A DNA stretch of 64,000 nt from Cellulomonas iranensis NBRC 101100 = JCM 18110. GTDB lineage: Bacteria; Actinomycetota; Actinomycetes; Actinomycetales; Cellulomonadaceae. Both the position numbers and the translations under genes were made by a program. The stretch covers positions 1 to 64,000 of the forward strand of contig NZ_BCRB01000010.1 in assembly GCF_001552375.1 (NCBI RefSeq). The letters run 5' to 3'. How positions within the stretch are numbered: position 1 is the stretch's first letter; every line of letters starts with the position of its first letter. Under the pieces are notes generated by a model. The model did no database searches and had not been told where the DNA came from. It saw only the letters and a program-made list of their open reading frames with translations. Below are positions 18,786 through 28,181 of this stretch, piece after piece.

Positions 18786-19130
18786 ATGGCACAGAAGGTG
18801 CAGGTCCTGCTGGTCGACGACGTCGACGGCGGGACGGCGGACGAGACCGTCACGTTCGGTCTCGACGGCGTGACGTACGAGATCGACCTCACGTCGGAGA
18901 ACGCCGCGAAGCTGCGCGACGCGTTCGCGCAGTGGGTCGCCAACGCCCGCAAGGTCAGCGGTCGCTCCTCGGGCCGGTCGGCGGGCCGCGCCACCTCCAC
19001 GTCGTCGCGCTCGGCGCGCTCGAACGAGGCGCAGGAGATCCGCGAGTGGGCCAAGGCCAACGGCTACCAGGTCTCCGAGCGCGGCCGCATCTCGGCCGAG
19101 GTCAAGAAGGCCTACGACGACGCGCACTGA
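18786..19130 (+). CDS. lsr2: Lsr2 nucleoid-associated silencer
   Basis: 114-residue H-NS-like protein that bridges and silences AT-rich DNA. The N-terminal dimerisation domain (AQKVQVLLVDDVDGGTADE, residues 2-60) is joined by a Ser/Arg linker to the C-terminal DNA-binding domain with EIREWAKANGYQVSERGRIS, including the minor-groove RGR hook. ATG is chosen for GGGAG 5 nt upstream. The gene after lysS matches M. tuberculosis. In a genome this GC-rich, the low-GC patch at 54.4-55.3 kb is an obvious potential target. Confidence 0.96.
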   Translation: MAQKVQVLLVDDVDGGTADETVTFGLDGVTYEIDLTSENAAKLRDAFAQWVANARKVSGRSSGRSAGRATSTSSRSARSNEAQEIREWAKANGYQVSERGRISAEVKKAYDDAH

Positions 19131-19170
19131 GCGTCGCCGCGTCGCCCAGGGGGTCGCGCGACGCAGCACG

Positions 19171-19202
19171 AAGGGGCCGGCACCCGCGGGTGCCGGCCCC
19201 TT
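19171..19202. terminator. Bidirectional terminator lsr2 / xylB
   Basis: Perfect 15-bp stem (19171-19185 / 19188-19202) with AA at the foot of one side and TT at the other, between the converging lsr2 and xylB genes. Confidence 0.85.
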
Positions 19203-19221
19203 CGTCGTCCCGGGACGGGGG

Positions 19222-20661
19222 TCAGGCCGGGCGGTCGACCGTGAGCTCGCGCGCCGCGGCGTACTGCGCGCGGACGTGCGGCTCGGGCGTGCCGGTCATG
19301 ACCTCGGCGCCGGTCGACGCCGACCACGCGGGCGGCGCGTCCTGGCCCGACAGGACCCACGCCGCCTGCCGTGCGGCGCCGTCGGCGACGTACTCGCCGG
19401 GGGTGGGGACCTGCACGTCGAGCCCGAGGATGCCGGGCAGCACGTGCCGCACGGCCTCCGACTGCGCGCCGCCGCCGATGAGGAAGACCCGCTCGACCGG
19501 CACGCCGACCGCGCGCAGCGCGTCGATGCCGTCGGCCAGCGAGCAGAGCATGCCCTCGACGGCCGCGCGCGCGAGGTGCGCGGGCGTCGTGTTGGCCAGG
19601 CGCATGCCGTGCAGCGCACCCGTGGCCAGGGGCTTGTTGGGCGTGCGCTCACCCTCGAGGTACGGGATGTGCACGAGGCCGTCGGCGCCCGCGGGGGCCG
19701 ACAGCGCGAGGCGCGACAGGCCCGCGTGGTCGACGCCGAGCATGCGTGCCGCGGCGTCGAGCACGCGCGACGCGTTCAGCGTGCACGCGAGCGGCAGGTA
19801 GGAACCGGTCGCGTCCGCGAAGCCCGTGACGAGGCCGGAGCCGTCGGCCGTCGGCGCGGCGGCCACCGCGGAGACGACGCCCGACGTGCCGAGCGACACC
19901 GCGACGTCGCCGGGCAGCAGGCCCAGCGCGAGCGCCGCGGCCGCGTTGTCGCCGGCGCCGGGGCCGAGCACGGGCCGCAGCGCGAATCCGGGCGCCACCG
20001 GCCCCGCCTCGTTCGCGGCGAGCACGCGCGGCAGGCGCGGCGTCGAGCCGAGCGCGAGCTCGAGCAGGTCGGTGCGGTAGTCCTCGGTGAACGGCGACCA
20101 GTAGCCCGTGCCGGACGCGTCCGACCGGTCGGTCACGAGGCCGTCGAGACCGACCTCGGCCATGCCGCCGGCGAGCTTCCAGGTGAGCCAGTCGTGGGGG
20201 AGCGCCACGGCCGCGACGCGCGCCGCGTTCTCGGGCTCGGCGTCGCGCAGCCAGCGCAGCTTCGTGACCGTGAGCGACGCGACGGGCACCGAGCCGATGG
20301 CCGACGCCCACGCCTGCGCCCCGGCGGCCGCGTCACCGTCGCCGAGCTCGGCGACGAGGTCCAGCGCGGCCTGCGCCGAGCGCGTGTCGTTCCACAGCAG
20401 GGCCTCGCGGACCACCTCGCCGTCGGCGTCGAGCACGACCATGCCGTGCTGCTGCCCGCCCACGCTGATCGCCTCGACGTCGTCGAGGCCGCCCGCGTCG
20501 GCGATCGCCGCCTGCAGCGCGTCCCACCAGTGGTGGGGGTGGACCTCGGTGCCGTCGGGGTGCTTCGCGCGGCCCTGGCGCACCAGCGCACCGGTCTGCG
20601 CGTCCCGCACCACCACCTTGCACGACTGCGTGGACGAGTCCACACCTGCCACGAGCGTCAT
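19222..20661 (-). CDS. xylB: Xylulokinase
   Basis: Phosphorylates D-xylulose to xylulose 5-phosphate. 479 residues of the FGGY kinase family: [15 protein letters not shown] at the N-terminus, [11 protein letters not shown], the catalytic-Asp region [12 protein letters not shown], and [13 protein letters not shown] in domain II. The ATG is preceded by GAGGAG at 8 nt. It follows xylA in the same direction, with two hairpins in the 146-nt gap. Confidence 0.95.
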   Translation of the reverse strand: MTLVAGVDSSTQSCKVVVRDAQTGALVRQGRAKHPDGTEVHPHHWWDALQAAIADAGGLDDVEAISVGGQQHGMVVLDADGEVVREALLWNDTRSAQAALDLVAELGDGDAAAGAQAWASAIGSVPVASLTVTKLRWLRDAEPENAARVAAVALPHDWLTWKLAGGMAEVGLDGLVTDRSDASGTGYWSPFTEDYRTDLLELALGSTPRLPRVLAANEAGPVAPGFALRPVLGPGAGDNAAAALALGLLPGDVAVSLGTSGVVSAVAAAPTADGSGLVTGFADATGSYLPLACTLNASRVLDAAARMLGVDHAGLSRLALSAPAGADGLVHIPYLEGERTPNKPLATGALHGMRLANTTPAHLARAAVEGMLCSLADGIDALRAVGVPVERVFLIGGGAQSEAVRHVLPGILGLDVQVPTPGEYVADGAARQAAWVLSGQDAPPAWSASTGAEVMTGTPEPHVRAQYAAARELTVDRPA

Positions 20662-20707
20662 CGCGTGTGCTCCTCTGCGAGCGGCCCGGGCGTGCCGGGC
20701 GTCGGGT

Positions 20708-20740
20708 GTCCGAGCGGGGGTCCTGCCGGCCCGCTCGGAC
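20708..20740 (-). terminator. xylA-xylB intergenic hairpin 1
   Basis: GTCCGAGCGGG / CCCGCTCGGAC, 11-bp perfect arms with 11-nt loop. With the neighbouring hairpin it may lower xylB relative to xylA or protect the xylA 3' end. Confidence 0.5.
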
Positions 20741-20759
20741 GTCGGGTGCCGGGGACGGG

Positions 20760-20794
20760 CGACGCCCGGGGAGCGCGAGGCTCCCCGGGCGTCG
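20760..20794 (-). terminator. xylA-xylB intergenic hairpin 2
   Basis: Perfect 15-bp stem (20760-20774 / 20780-20794, 5-nt loop) starting 14 nt after the xylA stop; no clear T-run on the minus strand. Probably a partial terminator or stabiliser. Confidence 0.6.
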
Positions 20795-20807
20795 GGTGGT
20801 GCTGGGG

Positions 20808-21998
20808 TCAGCCGCGCGCGCCGAGCGCGTGCTCGAGCGCGAGCTGGTTGAGGCGCACGAAGCCGAAGCCGTGCTTGGCCACGCCGTCGACGTCGAAGTC
20901 CTCGAACGCCGAGCGGTCGGCGAGGAAGTCGGCCAGCGACTCGCCCTCGTCCAGCGTCGGCTTGGCGAGCTCGAGCACGCCGGCGGCCTCGACGGCCTCC
21001 TGGACCTCGGGGTCCTCGCGGAACGCGATCGCGCGCTCCTTGAGCAGCAGGTACGTCGCCATGTTGGCGCGCGCCGACTCCCAGACGCCGTCGAAGTCCT
21101 CGGTGCGCGAGGGCTTGTAGTCGAAGTGCACCGGGCCGGTGTACTTCGGGCCGCCGCCGGGGAAGCCGTTCTCGAGCAGGTCGACGGTCGCGAACGCGGA
21201 GAACAGGTCGCCGTGGCCGAACACCAGGTCCTGGTCGTACTTGATGCCGCGCTGGCCGTTGAGGTCGATGTGGAAGAGCTTGTCCGCCCACAGCGCCTGC
21301 GCGAGGCCCGTCGTGTAGTTGAGGCCGGCCATCTGCTCGTGGCCCGTCTCGGGGTTGAGGCCGACGATGTCGCCGTGCTCGAGCTTGGCGATGAGGCCCA
21401 GCGCGTGCCCGATCGTCGGGAGCAGGATGTCGCCGCGGGGCTCGTTGGGCTTGGGCTCGAGCGCGATGCGCAGCTTGTAGCCCTTCTCCTTGATGTACGC
21501 GGCGACCGTGTCGATGCCGTCGGCGTACGCCTGGTGCGCGGCGTAGAGGTCCTTGGCCGAGTCGTACTCGGCGCCCTCGCGGCCGCCCCACATGACGAAC
21601 GTGTCGGCGTCGAGCGACGCGGCGAGGTCGACGTTGCGCAGGATCTTGCGCAGCGCGTAGCGACGCACGCGGCGGTCGTTGGACGTGAACGCCCCGTCCT
21701 TGAAGACGGGGTGCGTGAACGTGTTGGTCGTGACCATCTCGACCGTGATGCCGGTCTCGGCGAGCGCGCCGCGGAAGCGGTCGAGGATCTTCTCGCGCTC
21801 GGCGTCCGAGGAGCCGAAGGGCACGACGTCGTCGTCGTGGAAGGTCACGTGCGCCGCGCCGAGCTCGGCGAGCTTGTGCACGGACTCGACCGGGTCGAGC
21901 CACGGGCGGGTGGCGGCCCCGAACGGGTCCTGCGCGTTCCATCCGACCGTCCAGAGGCCGAACGAGAACTTGTCGTCGGGGGTGGGCTTGCGAACCAT
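20808..21998 (-). CDS. xylA: Xylose isomerase
   Basis: Isomerises D-xylose to D-xylulose in the cytosol. 396 residues, the size of the Streptomyces-type enzymes. It has [17 protein letters not shown], the catalytic His in [12 protein letters not shown], metal-binding [12 protein letters not shown], and [16 protein letters not shown] is preceded by TGGAGG at about 6 nt. The promoter lies in the divergent region shared with the ROK regulator. Confidence 0.97.
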   Translation of the reverse strand: MVRKPTPDDKFSFGLWTVGWNAQDPFGAATRPWLDPVESVHKLAELGAAHVTFHDDDVVPFGSSDAEREKILDRFRGALAETGITVEMVTTNTFTHPVFKDGAFTSNDRRVRRYALRKILRNVDLAASLDADTFVMWGGREGAEYDSAKDLYAAHQAYADGIDTVAAYIKEKGYKLRIALEPKPNEPRGDILLPTIGHALGLIAKLEHGDIVGLNPETGHEQMAGLNYTTGLAQALWADKLFHIDLNGQRGIKYDQDLVFGHGDLFSAFATVDLLENGFPGGGPKYTGPVHFDYKPSRTEDFDGVWESARANMATYLLLKERAIAFREDPEVQEAVEAAGVLELAKPTLDEGESLADFLADRSAFEDFDVDGVAKHGFGFVRLNQLALEHALGARG

Positions 21999-22057
21999 GA
22001 CGCCTCCACGTCGAGTGCGGTCCGGAGGCGCGTCGATGGCGACCCCGGTTTTGTTCT

Positions 22058-22075
22058 CGGGATGAATTTATCCCG
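22058..22075. promoter_or_regulatory. Operator between xylA and ROK regulator
   Basis: CGGGAT-N6-ATCCCG, an inverted repeat with an AT-rich centre (GAATTT). It covers the -10 of xylA and ends 9 nt before the -10 of the divergent regulator, so one bound dimer could control both genes. Confidence 0.6.
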
Positions 22076-22093
22076 CGGTCTCGGTAGGGTCAA
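22065..22093 (-). promoter_or_regulatory. xylA promoter (TTGACC-N17-TAAATT)
   Basis: On the minus strand, TTGACC (22093-22088), a 17-nt spacer and TAAATT (22070-22065). This is the best sigma-A-like promoter seen in the window; it would leave a leader of roughly 60 nt before xylA. Confidence 0.65.
22085..22090 (+). promoter_or_regulatory. ROK regulator leaderless promoter -10 (TAGGGT)
   Basis: TAGGGT ends 6 nt before the ATG of the regulator and overlaps the -35 of the opposing xylA promoter, so the two promoters are physically intertwined. Confidence 0.6.
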
Positions 22094-22096
22094 GCC

Positions 22097-23392
22097 ATGC
22101 CGAGGACGGACGACGCACCCGACGCCGCCCCCGGCGACGTCGCCGCGGAGCGTCCCCGGACGCCCCGCACACGGGAGGGCCGGGCGGCCGAGTGCGTGCC
22201 CGACCCGCAGCGCGCGGCCCGGCAGGCGCAGATGCGCACGCACAACCTGTCGGTCGCGCTCGCACAGGTCGTCGACGCGACCGAGCCCCCGTCGCGCGCG
22301 CAGATCGCCGCCGCGACGGGACTGTCGCGCGGCACCGTCACCGGCCTGGTCGACGTGCTCATCGAGGCCGGGCTCGTGCGCGAGCTCGACCCCGTCGTCG
22401 TCGCGCGCGCCGGCCGGCCCGCCGTGCCGCTCGCGCCCGCACCCGGCCGGGTCGCGGGCGTCGGCATGGAGGTCAACGTCGACTACCTGGGGCTGCGCGC
22501 CGTCGACCTCGCGGGCGACGTGCTCGTCGAGACCGTCGAGCGGGCCGACCTGCGCGCGAGCGACCCCGGCACCGTCCTCGACCGGCTCGCCGCGCTCGCG
22601 GGCCCCGTGCTCGCCGCGCTGTCCGCCGACGGCGTGCGCGTCGCCGGGACCGCGCTCGCGCTGCCGGGGCTCGTCGACCGCATCACCGGACCGCTGCGCT
22701 ACGCGCCGAACCTCGGGTGGCGCGACGTCGACGTGGTCGCGCGCCTCGCGGCGCACCCCGTGCTCGCGGGCCTGCCGCCGCGCGTCGCCAACGAGGCCAA
22801 CCTCGCCGCGCGCGCCGAGGCCCACGCGCGCCGCGGACCCGTCGCGCCGTCCTTCCTCTACGTGTCCGGCGAGGTCGGCGTCGGTGGCGCGCTCGTGCTG
22901 GACGGCGAGATCTTCCTCGGCCGGCACGGCTGGAGCGGCGAGATCGGGCACGTCGTCGTCGACGCCGGGCCCGGTGCGACCGCGCCCGTGTCGCTCGAGC
23001 AGCGTGCCGGGCAGGACGCGATCGCCCGCGCGGCGGGCCTGGCCCCCGGGACGCCGTTCGCCGACGTCGTCGCGGCGGTCGAGGCGGGCGACCCGCGCGC
23101 GCTTGACGCCGTGCGCGGCGCCGGGCGGTGGCTCGGCCTCGCGGTGTCGACCGTCGCCAACGTCGTCGACGTCAGCGAGGTCGTGCTCGGCGGCACGTTC
23201 GGGCTCGTGTTCGACGAGGTCCGCGGTGCCGTGGCCGACGCGCTCGCCGACCGCGTGATCTTCGCCGACTGGTCGTCGCCCTCGGTGTCCCGCTCGCGCT
23301 CCGGGGACTACCCGGCCATGACGGGCGGCGCGCTCGCCGTCCTGCGCACGGTCGTCGCCGACCCCACCCCCTGGATCGCCGCGGCGTCCTGA
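22097..23392 (+). CDS. xylR: ROK-family transcriptional regulator (XylR-like)
   Basis: 431 residues. A winged-helix DNA-binding domain (~50-110; ALAQVVDATEPPSRAQIAAATGLS, split) is followed by a ROK sugar-kinase-like domain (VSGEVGVGGALVLDGEIFLGRHGWSGEIGHV in pieces). The zinc-binding Cys cluster of true ROK kinases is not evident. Divergent from xylA, with a shared operator, it is most simply a xylose-responsive repressor; inducer identity is inferred from context. About 45 N-terminal residues are charged and disordered. Confidence 0.88.
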   Translation: MPRTDDAPDAAPGDVAAERPRTPRTREGRAAECVPDPQRAARQAQMRTHNLSVALAQVVDATEPPSRAQIAAATGLSRGTVTGLVDVLIEAGLVRELDPVVVARAGRPAVPLAPAPGRVAGVGMEVNVDYLGLRAVDLAGDVLVETVERADLRASDPGTVLDRLAALAGPVLAALSADGVRVAGTALALPGLVDRITGPLRYAPNLGWRDVDVVARLAAHPVLAGLPPRVANEANLAARAEAHARRGPVAPSFLYVSGEVGVGGALVLDGEIFLGRHGWSGEIGHVVVDAGPGATAPVSLEQRAGQDAIARAAGLAPGTPFADVVAAVEAGDPRALDAVRGAGRWLGLAVSTVANVVDVSEVVLGGTFGLVFDEVRGAVADALADRVIFADWSSPSVSRSRSGDYPAMTGGALAVLRTVVADPTPWIAAAS

Positions 23393-23706
23393 CCCGCCGG
23401 GCGCGCGCGTCGCCGCGCCCCGGCGGCCGTCTCGCTGACCGTCGCTTCCGGGCGGCGCGTCTGCGTCCGCATGCCGGGATCGGCTCGTCGCGAGACCGGG
23501 CTGACGTGGTTCACGGGGGCCGACGGGCGACCCCAGCCCGGTCTCGGTGGTGCCACGTCCCAGGTCGCGGACGGTACGGTCCGAGCTCCGGCACGACGCC
23601 CGCCGGCCGGTGCTCCGGTGGGCGCCCGCGGCCGGCTCCGCCCGTGCGGTCCGTCGACGTCCTGGTGGCTGCGTCGACCACGGCGCGGCTGCGTAGGGTC
23701 GTCGCC
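23393..23706. other. 314-bp intergenic region with long inverted repeat
   Basis: No convincing gene. It contains a 13-bp perfect inverted repeat CGAGACCGGGCTG (23491-23503) / CAGCCCGGTCTCG (23534-23546). ACGTGG at 23504-23509 inside the loop could pair with CCACGT at 23553-23558 outside it, an H-type pseudoknot topology. It may simply be the terminator of the ROK gene. The next gene's own -10 lies at 23694. Confidence 0.5.
23694..23699 (+). promoter_or_regulatory. Leaderless promoter -10 of lactonase gene (TAGGGT)
   Basis: TAGGGT ends 7 nt before GTG 23707; no ribosome binding site. Confidence 0.5.
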
Positions 23707-24789
23707 GTGAGCGCGACGACACCCCTGTGGATCGGCACCTTCCCGCACGCCGGCATCGGCACCGAGGCCGGGCTCGGCGAGGGGATCTGGCGCGTGGACC
23801 TCGACCGCACCACCGGCGCCCTGGGCGAGCCGCGGCCCGTCGTCGAGACCCCCGCGCCCACGTTCGTCGCGACGCACCCCGGCGGCCGCTGGCTGTACGC
23901 CGTGGGGGAGAGCGAGCGGGGCACGGTCACGGCGTTCGAGGTCACCGCCGACGGCGGTCTCGTGCCCCGCGCGACCGTGACGTCGGGTGGCTCGGCGCCG
24001 TGCCACCTGCTGGTCGTCGACGACGCGCTGCTCGTCGCCAACTACGTCGACGGCGTGCTCGCGGTCGTCCCGCTGACGCCCGACGGCGCGGTCCGTCCGG
24101 ACGTCGTCGCCGCGGGTGTGCCCGTGCAGGTCTTCCCGCACGCGGGGACGGGCCCGGACGCCGACCGCCAGGAGGGCCCGCACGCGCACTTCGTCGCGCT
24201 CACTCCCGACCGCCGCCACGTGCTCGTGGCCGACCTCGGCACCGACGAGCTGCGCCGCTACGCGCGCGCGGCCGACGGGACCCTCGTGGCCGACGGCGTG
24301 GCGGCCGTGCTGCCGCCCGGCACCGGCCCGCGCCACGTCGCTTTCGCCTCCGACGGCGCGCACCTGTACGTCGCGGGCGAGCTCGACGCGACCGTCCACG
24401 TGCTGGCCTGGGACGCGGCGTCGGCGACCGGCTCCCCCCGGCAGACGGTGCCCGCGGTGCCCCCGGCGGAGGCGGCCGACGGCGTGCGCCGGTCGCCGTC
24501 GCACGTGCTGCTCGACGGCGACCGTCTGCTGCTGGGCGTGCGCGCGCTCGGCCTGCGCGGCCCGGACGCGGTGACCTCCTACGACGTCCGCGCGGACGGC
24601 ACGCTCGGCGAGCCGCGCACCGCGCCGCTGCCAGGCCCGACGCCCCGCCACCTCGCGGTCGTCGACGGCTGGACGGTCGTCGCGCTGCAGGACGCGCACG
24701 CGCTCGTCGTGCAGGGCCCCGACGGCACCCAGGTGGCGGCCGTCGCGCTGCGCTCGCCGGCGTGCGTCGTGCCGGTCGTCACCGCCTGA
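23707..24789 (+). CDS. Lactonase-family seven-bladed beta-propeller protein
   Basis: 360 residues of the 6-phosphogluconolactonase (YbhE/Pgl)-like propeller family PF10282: [21 protein letters not shown] at the start, [42 protein letters not shown] (split), [22 protein letters not shown]. Substrate uncertain; family members hydrolyse sugar lactones, which would fit pentose or hexose oxidation near the xyl genes. GTG is chosen from the upstream TAGGGT and the start of homology. Confidence 0.85.
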   Translation: MSATTPLWIGTFPHAGIGTEAGLGEGIWRVDLDRTTGALGEPRPVVETPAPTFVATHPGGRWLYAVGESERGTVTAFEVTADGGLVPRATVTSGGSAPCHLLVVDDALLVANYVDGVLAVVPLTPDGAVRPDVVAAGVPVQVFPHAGTGPDADRQEGPHAHFVALTPDRRHVLVADLGTDELRRYARAADGTLVADGVAAVLPPGTGPRHVAFASDGAHLYVAGELDATVHVLAWDAASATGSPRQTVPAVPPAEAADGVRRSPSHVLLDGDRLLLGVRALGLRGPDAVTSYDVRADGTLGEPRTAPLPGPTPRHLAVVDGWTVVALQDAHALVVQGPDGTQVAAVALRSPACVVPVVTA

Positions 24790-25033
24790 TACGCCGCACG
24801 CCGCACGCCGCGGTGCGGCCGGACTCTCGCCGACGCCCGCCCGCGCGCTCCCGCCCCGCGCGCCTTCCCGCCGCGCGCGTCCACGGACACCCGTGCGGAC
24901 GACGGACAGCGGCGTGCGGCTGTCCGTCGAGCCGCGACCGTGTCCGTCGGCGCCCGGGGTGCGCGCCGGAGCGGTGGGTCCGGCCGGTGGGCACCGGTGG
25001 CGTGCCCGCCCCGGCGGCGGTCCACAATGGGGG

Positions 25034-26368
25034 GTGACCACCGACCGGGCGCCGCGCGTCGCCATGCTCTCGGTGCACACGTCGCCGCTCGACCAGCCCG
25101 GCACGGGCGACGCGGGCGGCATGAACGTGTACGTGCTGGAGCTCGCGCACGCGCTCGCGGCGCGGGGTGCGCGCGTCGAGGTGTTCACGCGCGCCACCCG
25201 GTCCGACGTGCCGGAGACGGTGGTCCTCGACGGCGCCGACGCCGCGGGGCGCGGGCTGACGGACGCCGACGCGCGGGGCGTGCTGCTGGCCGACGCGGTG
25301 CCGCCGGGCGTCACGCCGCCCGTGCTGGTGCACCACGTGCCCGCGGGGCCGTTCGAGGCGCTCGACAAGAACGACCTGCCCGGCGTGCTGTGCGGCATGG
25401 CCGCGGGCGTGCTGCGCTCCGAGGCGGCGCGCCGGCCCGGCTGGTACGACGTCGTGCACTCGCACTACTGGCTGTCGGGCCAGGTGGGGGCGATCGCGGC
25501 GCAGCGCTGGGAGGTGCCGCTGGTCCACACCGCGCACACGCTCGCGAAGGTGAAGAACGCGAACCTCGGCCCGGGTGACGCGCCCGAGCCGACCGTGCGT
25601 GTCGTCGGCGAGGAGCAGGTCGTCGCGGACGCGGACGCGCTCGTCGCGTCGACGCCTGTCGAGGCGCGCGAGCTCGTCGAGCTGTACGGCGCGGACCCGG
25701 AGCGCGTGCACGTCGTCGAGCCGGGCGTGGACCTCGACCGGTTCCGGCCCGGCGGCCCCGGCGCGCGGGCCGACGCGCGGCGTCGCCTGGGCCTGCCGAC
25801 CGACCGGCCGGTGGTGCTGTTCGCGGGGCGCGTGCAGCCGCTCAAGGCGCCCGACGTGCTGGTCCGCGCGCTCGGCGTGCTGCGCGCCACGGGTCGTGCC
25901 GTGCCGCAGCTCGTGGTGCTGGGCGGGCCGAGCGGGCGTCCGACGGCGGTGCGCGAGCTGCTCGCGCTCGCGGTGACGCTCGGCGTCGACGACGACGTCG
26001 TGGTGCGCCCGCCGGCGCCGCGCGACGAGCTCGCCGCGTGGTACCGCGCGGCCGACGTCGTCGCGATGCCGTCCCGCTCGGAGTCGTTCGGCCTGGTCGC
26101 GGTCGAGGCGCAGGCCACGGGCACGCCCGTGCTCGCGGCCGCCGTGGGCGGGCTGCGCACGGTCGTCGACGACGACGTGTCGGGCCGGCTCGTGCCGGGG
26201 CACGACCCCGCGGTGTGGGCCGACGCGATCGCCGACGCGCTCGCGGACCCGGGGCGACGCGCGCGCTGGGGCGAGGGCGCGCGGCGGGTCGCCGAGCGGT
26301 ACGCGTGGACGACGGCCGCGGACCAGCTCCTCAAGGTCTACGCGGTCGCGGGCGAGGCGCGTCGCTGA
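25034..26368 (+). CDS. mshA: D-inositol-3-phosphate glycosyltransferase (mycothiol)
   Basis: First committed step of mycothiol synthesis: transfers GlcNAc to inositol 3-phosphate. The 444-residue GT4/GT-B protein shows [20 protein letters not shown] at the N-terminus, [11 protein letters not shown], the nucleotide-binding segment [14 protein letters not shown], and the ESFGLVAVE (EX7E) motif. GTG 25034 directly precedes homology, with CACAAT 5 nt upstream as possible -10; an upstream in-frame extension to 24893 is not conserved-looking. mshA, gpmA, senX3-regX3 order is shared with M. tuberculosis. Confidence 0.95.
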   Translation: MTTDRAPRVAMLSVHTSPLDQPGTGDAGGMNVYVLELAHALAARGARVEVFTRATRSDVPETVVLDGADAAGRGLTDADARGVLLADAVPPGVTPPVLVHHVPAGPFEALDKNDLPGVLCGMAAGVLRSEAARRPGWYDVVHSHYWLSGQVGAIAAQRWEVPLVHTAHTLAKVKNANLGPGDAPEPTVRVVGEEQVVADADALVASTPVEARELVELYGADPERVHVVEPGVDLDRFRPGGPGARADARRRLGLPTDRPVVLFAGRVQPLKAPDVLVRALGVLRATGRAVPQLVVLGGPSGRPTAVRELLALAVTLGVDDDVVVRPPAPRDELAAWYRAADVVAMPSRSESFGLVAVEAQATGTPVLAAAVGGLRTVVDDDVSGRLVPGHDPAVWADAIADALADPGRRARWGEGARRVAERYAWTTAADQLLKVYAVAGEARR

Positions 26369-26372
26369 CCCG

Positions 26373-26401
26373 CGTCCGTCCCGCGGACCGCGGGACGGAC
26401 G
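26373..26401 (+). terminator. mshA terminator hairpin
   Basis: Perfect 13-bp stem (26373-26385 / 26389-26401) with a GAC loop, starting 4 nt after the mshA stop. Confidence 0.7.
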
Positions 26402-26440
26402 TCCCTGCGGGGCCCGCCGGGCTGGGGCAGGATGGACGTC

Positions 26441-27181
26441 ATGACCTACACCCTCGTGCTGCTCCGCCACGGCGAGAGCGAGTGGAACGCGAAGAACCTG
26501 TTCACCGGCTGGGTGGACGTCCCCCTCTCCGAGAAGGGCGTCGAGGAGGCCAAGCGGGGCGGCAAGCTCCTGACGGACGCGGGTGTGCTCCCGGACGTCG
26601 TGCACACGTCGCTGCTGCGCCGCGCGATCACGACCGCGAACTACGCGCTCGACGTGGCCGACCGCCTGTGGATCCCCGTGAAGCGCTCGTGGCGCCTCAA
26701 CGAGCGTCACTACGGTGCGCTGCAGGGCAAGAACAAGAAGCAGACGCTCGACGAGTACGGCGAGGAGCAGTTCATGCTCTGGCGCCGCTCGTACGACGTG
26801 CCGCCGCCGGAGATCGAGCTCGGCACCGAGTTCTCGCAGGACCAGGACCCGCGCTACGCCGGTGAGCCGATCCCGCGCACCGAGGCGCTCGCGCAGGTCC
26901 TCGAGCGCGCGCTGCCGTACTGGGACGCCGAGATCGTGCCCGACCTGAAGTCCGGCAAGACCGTCCTGGTCGCCGCGCACGGCAACTCGATCCGCTCGAT
27001 CGTCAAGTACCTCGACGACGTCGACGAGCAGACCATCGCGGGCATCAACATCCCCACGGGCATCCCGCTCGTCTACCACCTGGACGAGGAGACGCTGAAG
27101 CCGACGAACCCCGGCGGCACGTACCTCGACCCCGAGGCGGCCGAGGCGGCCATCGCGGCCGTGGCGAACCAGGGTCGCTGA
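26441..27181 (+). CDS. gpmA: 2,3-bisphosphoglycerate-dependent phosphoglycerate mutase
   Basis: Glycolytic interconversion of 3- and 2-phosphoglycerate. 246 residues: catalytic phospho-His in [32 protein letters not shown], and the C-terminal [17 protein letters not shown] 26441 fits the family N-terminus [11 protein letters not shown]; an in-frame ATG 9 nt upstream is possible. CAGGAT just upstream may serve as a -10 for a leaderless message. Confidence 0.95.
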   Translation: MTYTLVLLRHGESEWNAKNLFTGWVDVPLSEKGVEEAKRGGKLLTDAGVLPDVVHTSLLRRAITTANYALDVADRLWIPVKRSWRLNERHYGALQGKNKKQTLDEYGEEQFMLWRRSYDVPPPEIELGTEFSQDQDPRYAGEPIPRTEALAQVLERALPYWDAEIVPDLKSGKTVLVAAHGNSIRSIVKYLDDVDEQTIAGINIPTGIPLVYHLDEETLKPTNPGGTYLDPEAAEAAIAAVANQGR

Positions 27182-27205
27182 ACGCCCTGACGCACCGCTG
27201 ACGCA

Positions 27206-27247
27206 CGACGACGGCCGGTCCACCCACGGGTGGGCCGGCCGTCGTCG
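27206..27247. terminator. Bidirectional terminator gpmA / phoU
   Basis: 20-bp stem (27206-27225 / 27228-27247) with a single G-T wobble and 2-nt apex, 25 nt after gpmA. A second 10-bp repeat (27274-27283 / 27306-27315) lies on the phoU side. Confidence 0.8.
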
Positions 27248-27358
27248 TCGGTGCGGCCCCCGGGGCCGGGACGCGACGAGGCGCCCGCCCCCTCCCCGGG
27301 ACGGACGCCTCGTCGTCCGTGGCGGGGCGGTCGGCCCCGCGGACGGCACGGGTGCCGG

Positions 27359-28033
27359 TCAGGCGCCCCGCACCGCGGCCGGGTCCAGCGCGTCGGCGAG
27401 GTCACCCGTCACCAGGTAGACCATGCGCCGCGCGACGGACACGCCGTGGTCGCCGAACCGCTCGTAGTAGCGGCCCAGCAGCGTGACGTCGACGGTCTCC
27501 TGCGTGCTGCGCTCCCACGGGCCCGACAGCATCGCGGTGAACGTGTCGGAGTGCAGCGCGTCCAGCAGGTCGTCGTCCTGCTGGATCGACTCGGCCAGCG
27601 CCATGTCCCGCGTCTCCAGCAGGGTCGCGACGCGGCGGGCGACGCGCACGGCGGCGTCCTGCATCTGCGTGAACGTCGGCTCGAGCCCGGCCGGCACGGC
27701 CGTCCCGGGGTACCGCAGCCGTGCGACCTGCGCGACGTGCCGCGCGAGGTCCCCCATGCGCTCGAGCGACGCGCTCATGCGCAGCGCCGACACGACGACC
27801 CGCAGGTCGGTCGCGACGGGCTGCTGCTGCGCGAGCAGCCGCACGCAGCGGTCGTCGAGGTCGCGCTCGAGCGCGTCGATCGCGAGGTCGTCGGCGATCA
27901 CGGACTCGGCGAGCTGGAGGTCGGCGGTGAGCAGCGCGATCCCCGCGCTGCTGATGGCCTGCTCGACCCGGCCGGCCATGGCGACCAGGTCCTGGCCGAG
28001 CTGCGTGAGCTCGGCCTCGAAGATGTCCCGCAT
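27359..28033 (-). CDS. phoU: Phosphate signalling regulator PhoU
   Basis: Peripheral cytosolic protein linking the Pst transporter to the SenX3 sensor and restraining the Pho response when phosphate is plentiful. 224 residues, two all-alpha PhoU repeats (MRDIFEAELTQLGQDLV start; ALRMSASLERMGDLARHVA; YYERFGDHGVSVARRMVYL). The shorter ATG is chosen for GGGAGAGGGAG upstream and because it begins with the canonical MRDIFEAEL. It is divergent from senX3, with PHO-box-like repeats between. Confidence 0.95.
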   Translation of the reverse strand: MRDIFEAELTQLGQDLVAMAGRVEQAISSAGIALLTADLQLAESVIADDLAIDALERDLDDRCVRLLAQQQPVATDLRVVVSALRMSASLERMGDLARHVAQVARLRYPGTAVPAGLEPTFTQMQDAAVRVARRVATLLETRDMALAESIQQDDDLLDALHSDTFTAMLSGPWERSTQETVDVTLLGRYYERFGDHGVSVARRMVYLVTGDLADALDPAAVRGA

Positions 28034-28080
28034 GTGCTCCCTCTCCCTGCGCGTGTGCAGCCCACACGGTGGCACGCGTC

Positions 28081-28109
28081 GGTGAACGAGCGCCGCCCGG
28101 CAGGTGAAC
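28081..28109 (-). promoter_or_regulatory. PHO-box-like repeats upstream of phoU
   Basis: On the minus strand GTTCACC occurs twice with a start-to-start distance of exactly 22 nt (two 11-nt PHO-box units). The sites are 48-76 nt before the phoU start, in the phoU-senX3 divergent region. Confidence 0.5.
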
Positions 28110-28169
28110 AGCCGGCGGCGGTTCGTGGTCCCGCGCCGTCGGTGGCGCGGAGCCCCGCGGAGCCGCGCC

Positions 28170-28175
28170 TAGTGT
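28170..28175 (+). promoter_or_regulatory. senX3 leaderless promoter -10 (TAGTGT)
   Basis: TAGTGT ends 6 nt before the senX3 GTG. Confidence 0.5.
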
Positions 28176-28181
28176 GGCCCC

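Noticed and set aside
23471-23710. 79-residue ORF in the ROK-lactonase gap
   Set aside because: Arg/Pro/Gly shadow; it spans the inverted repeat and the promoter of the next gene.
24779-27349. 856-residue minus-strand open frame over mshA and gpmA
   Set aside because: Repetitive Arg/Val/His sequence without any domain; covers the intergenic terminator.
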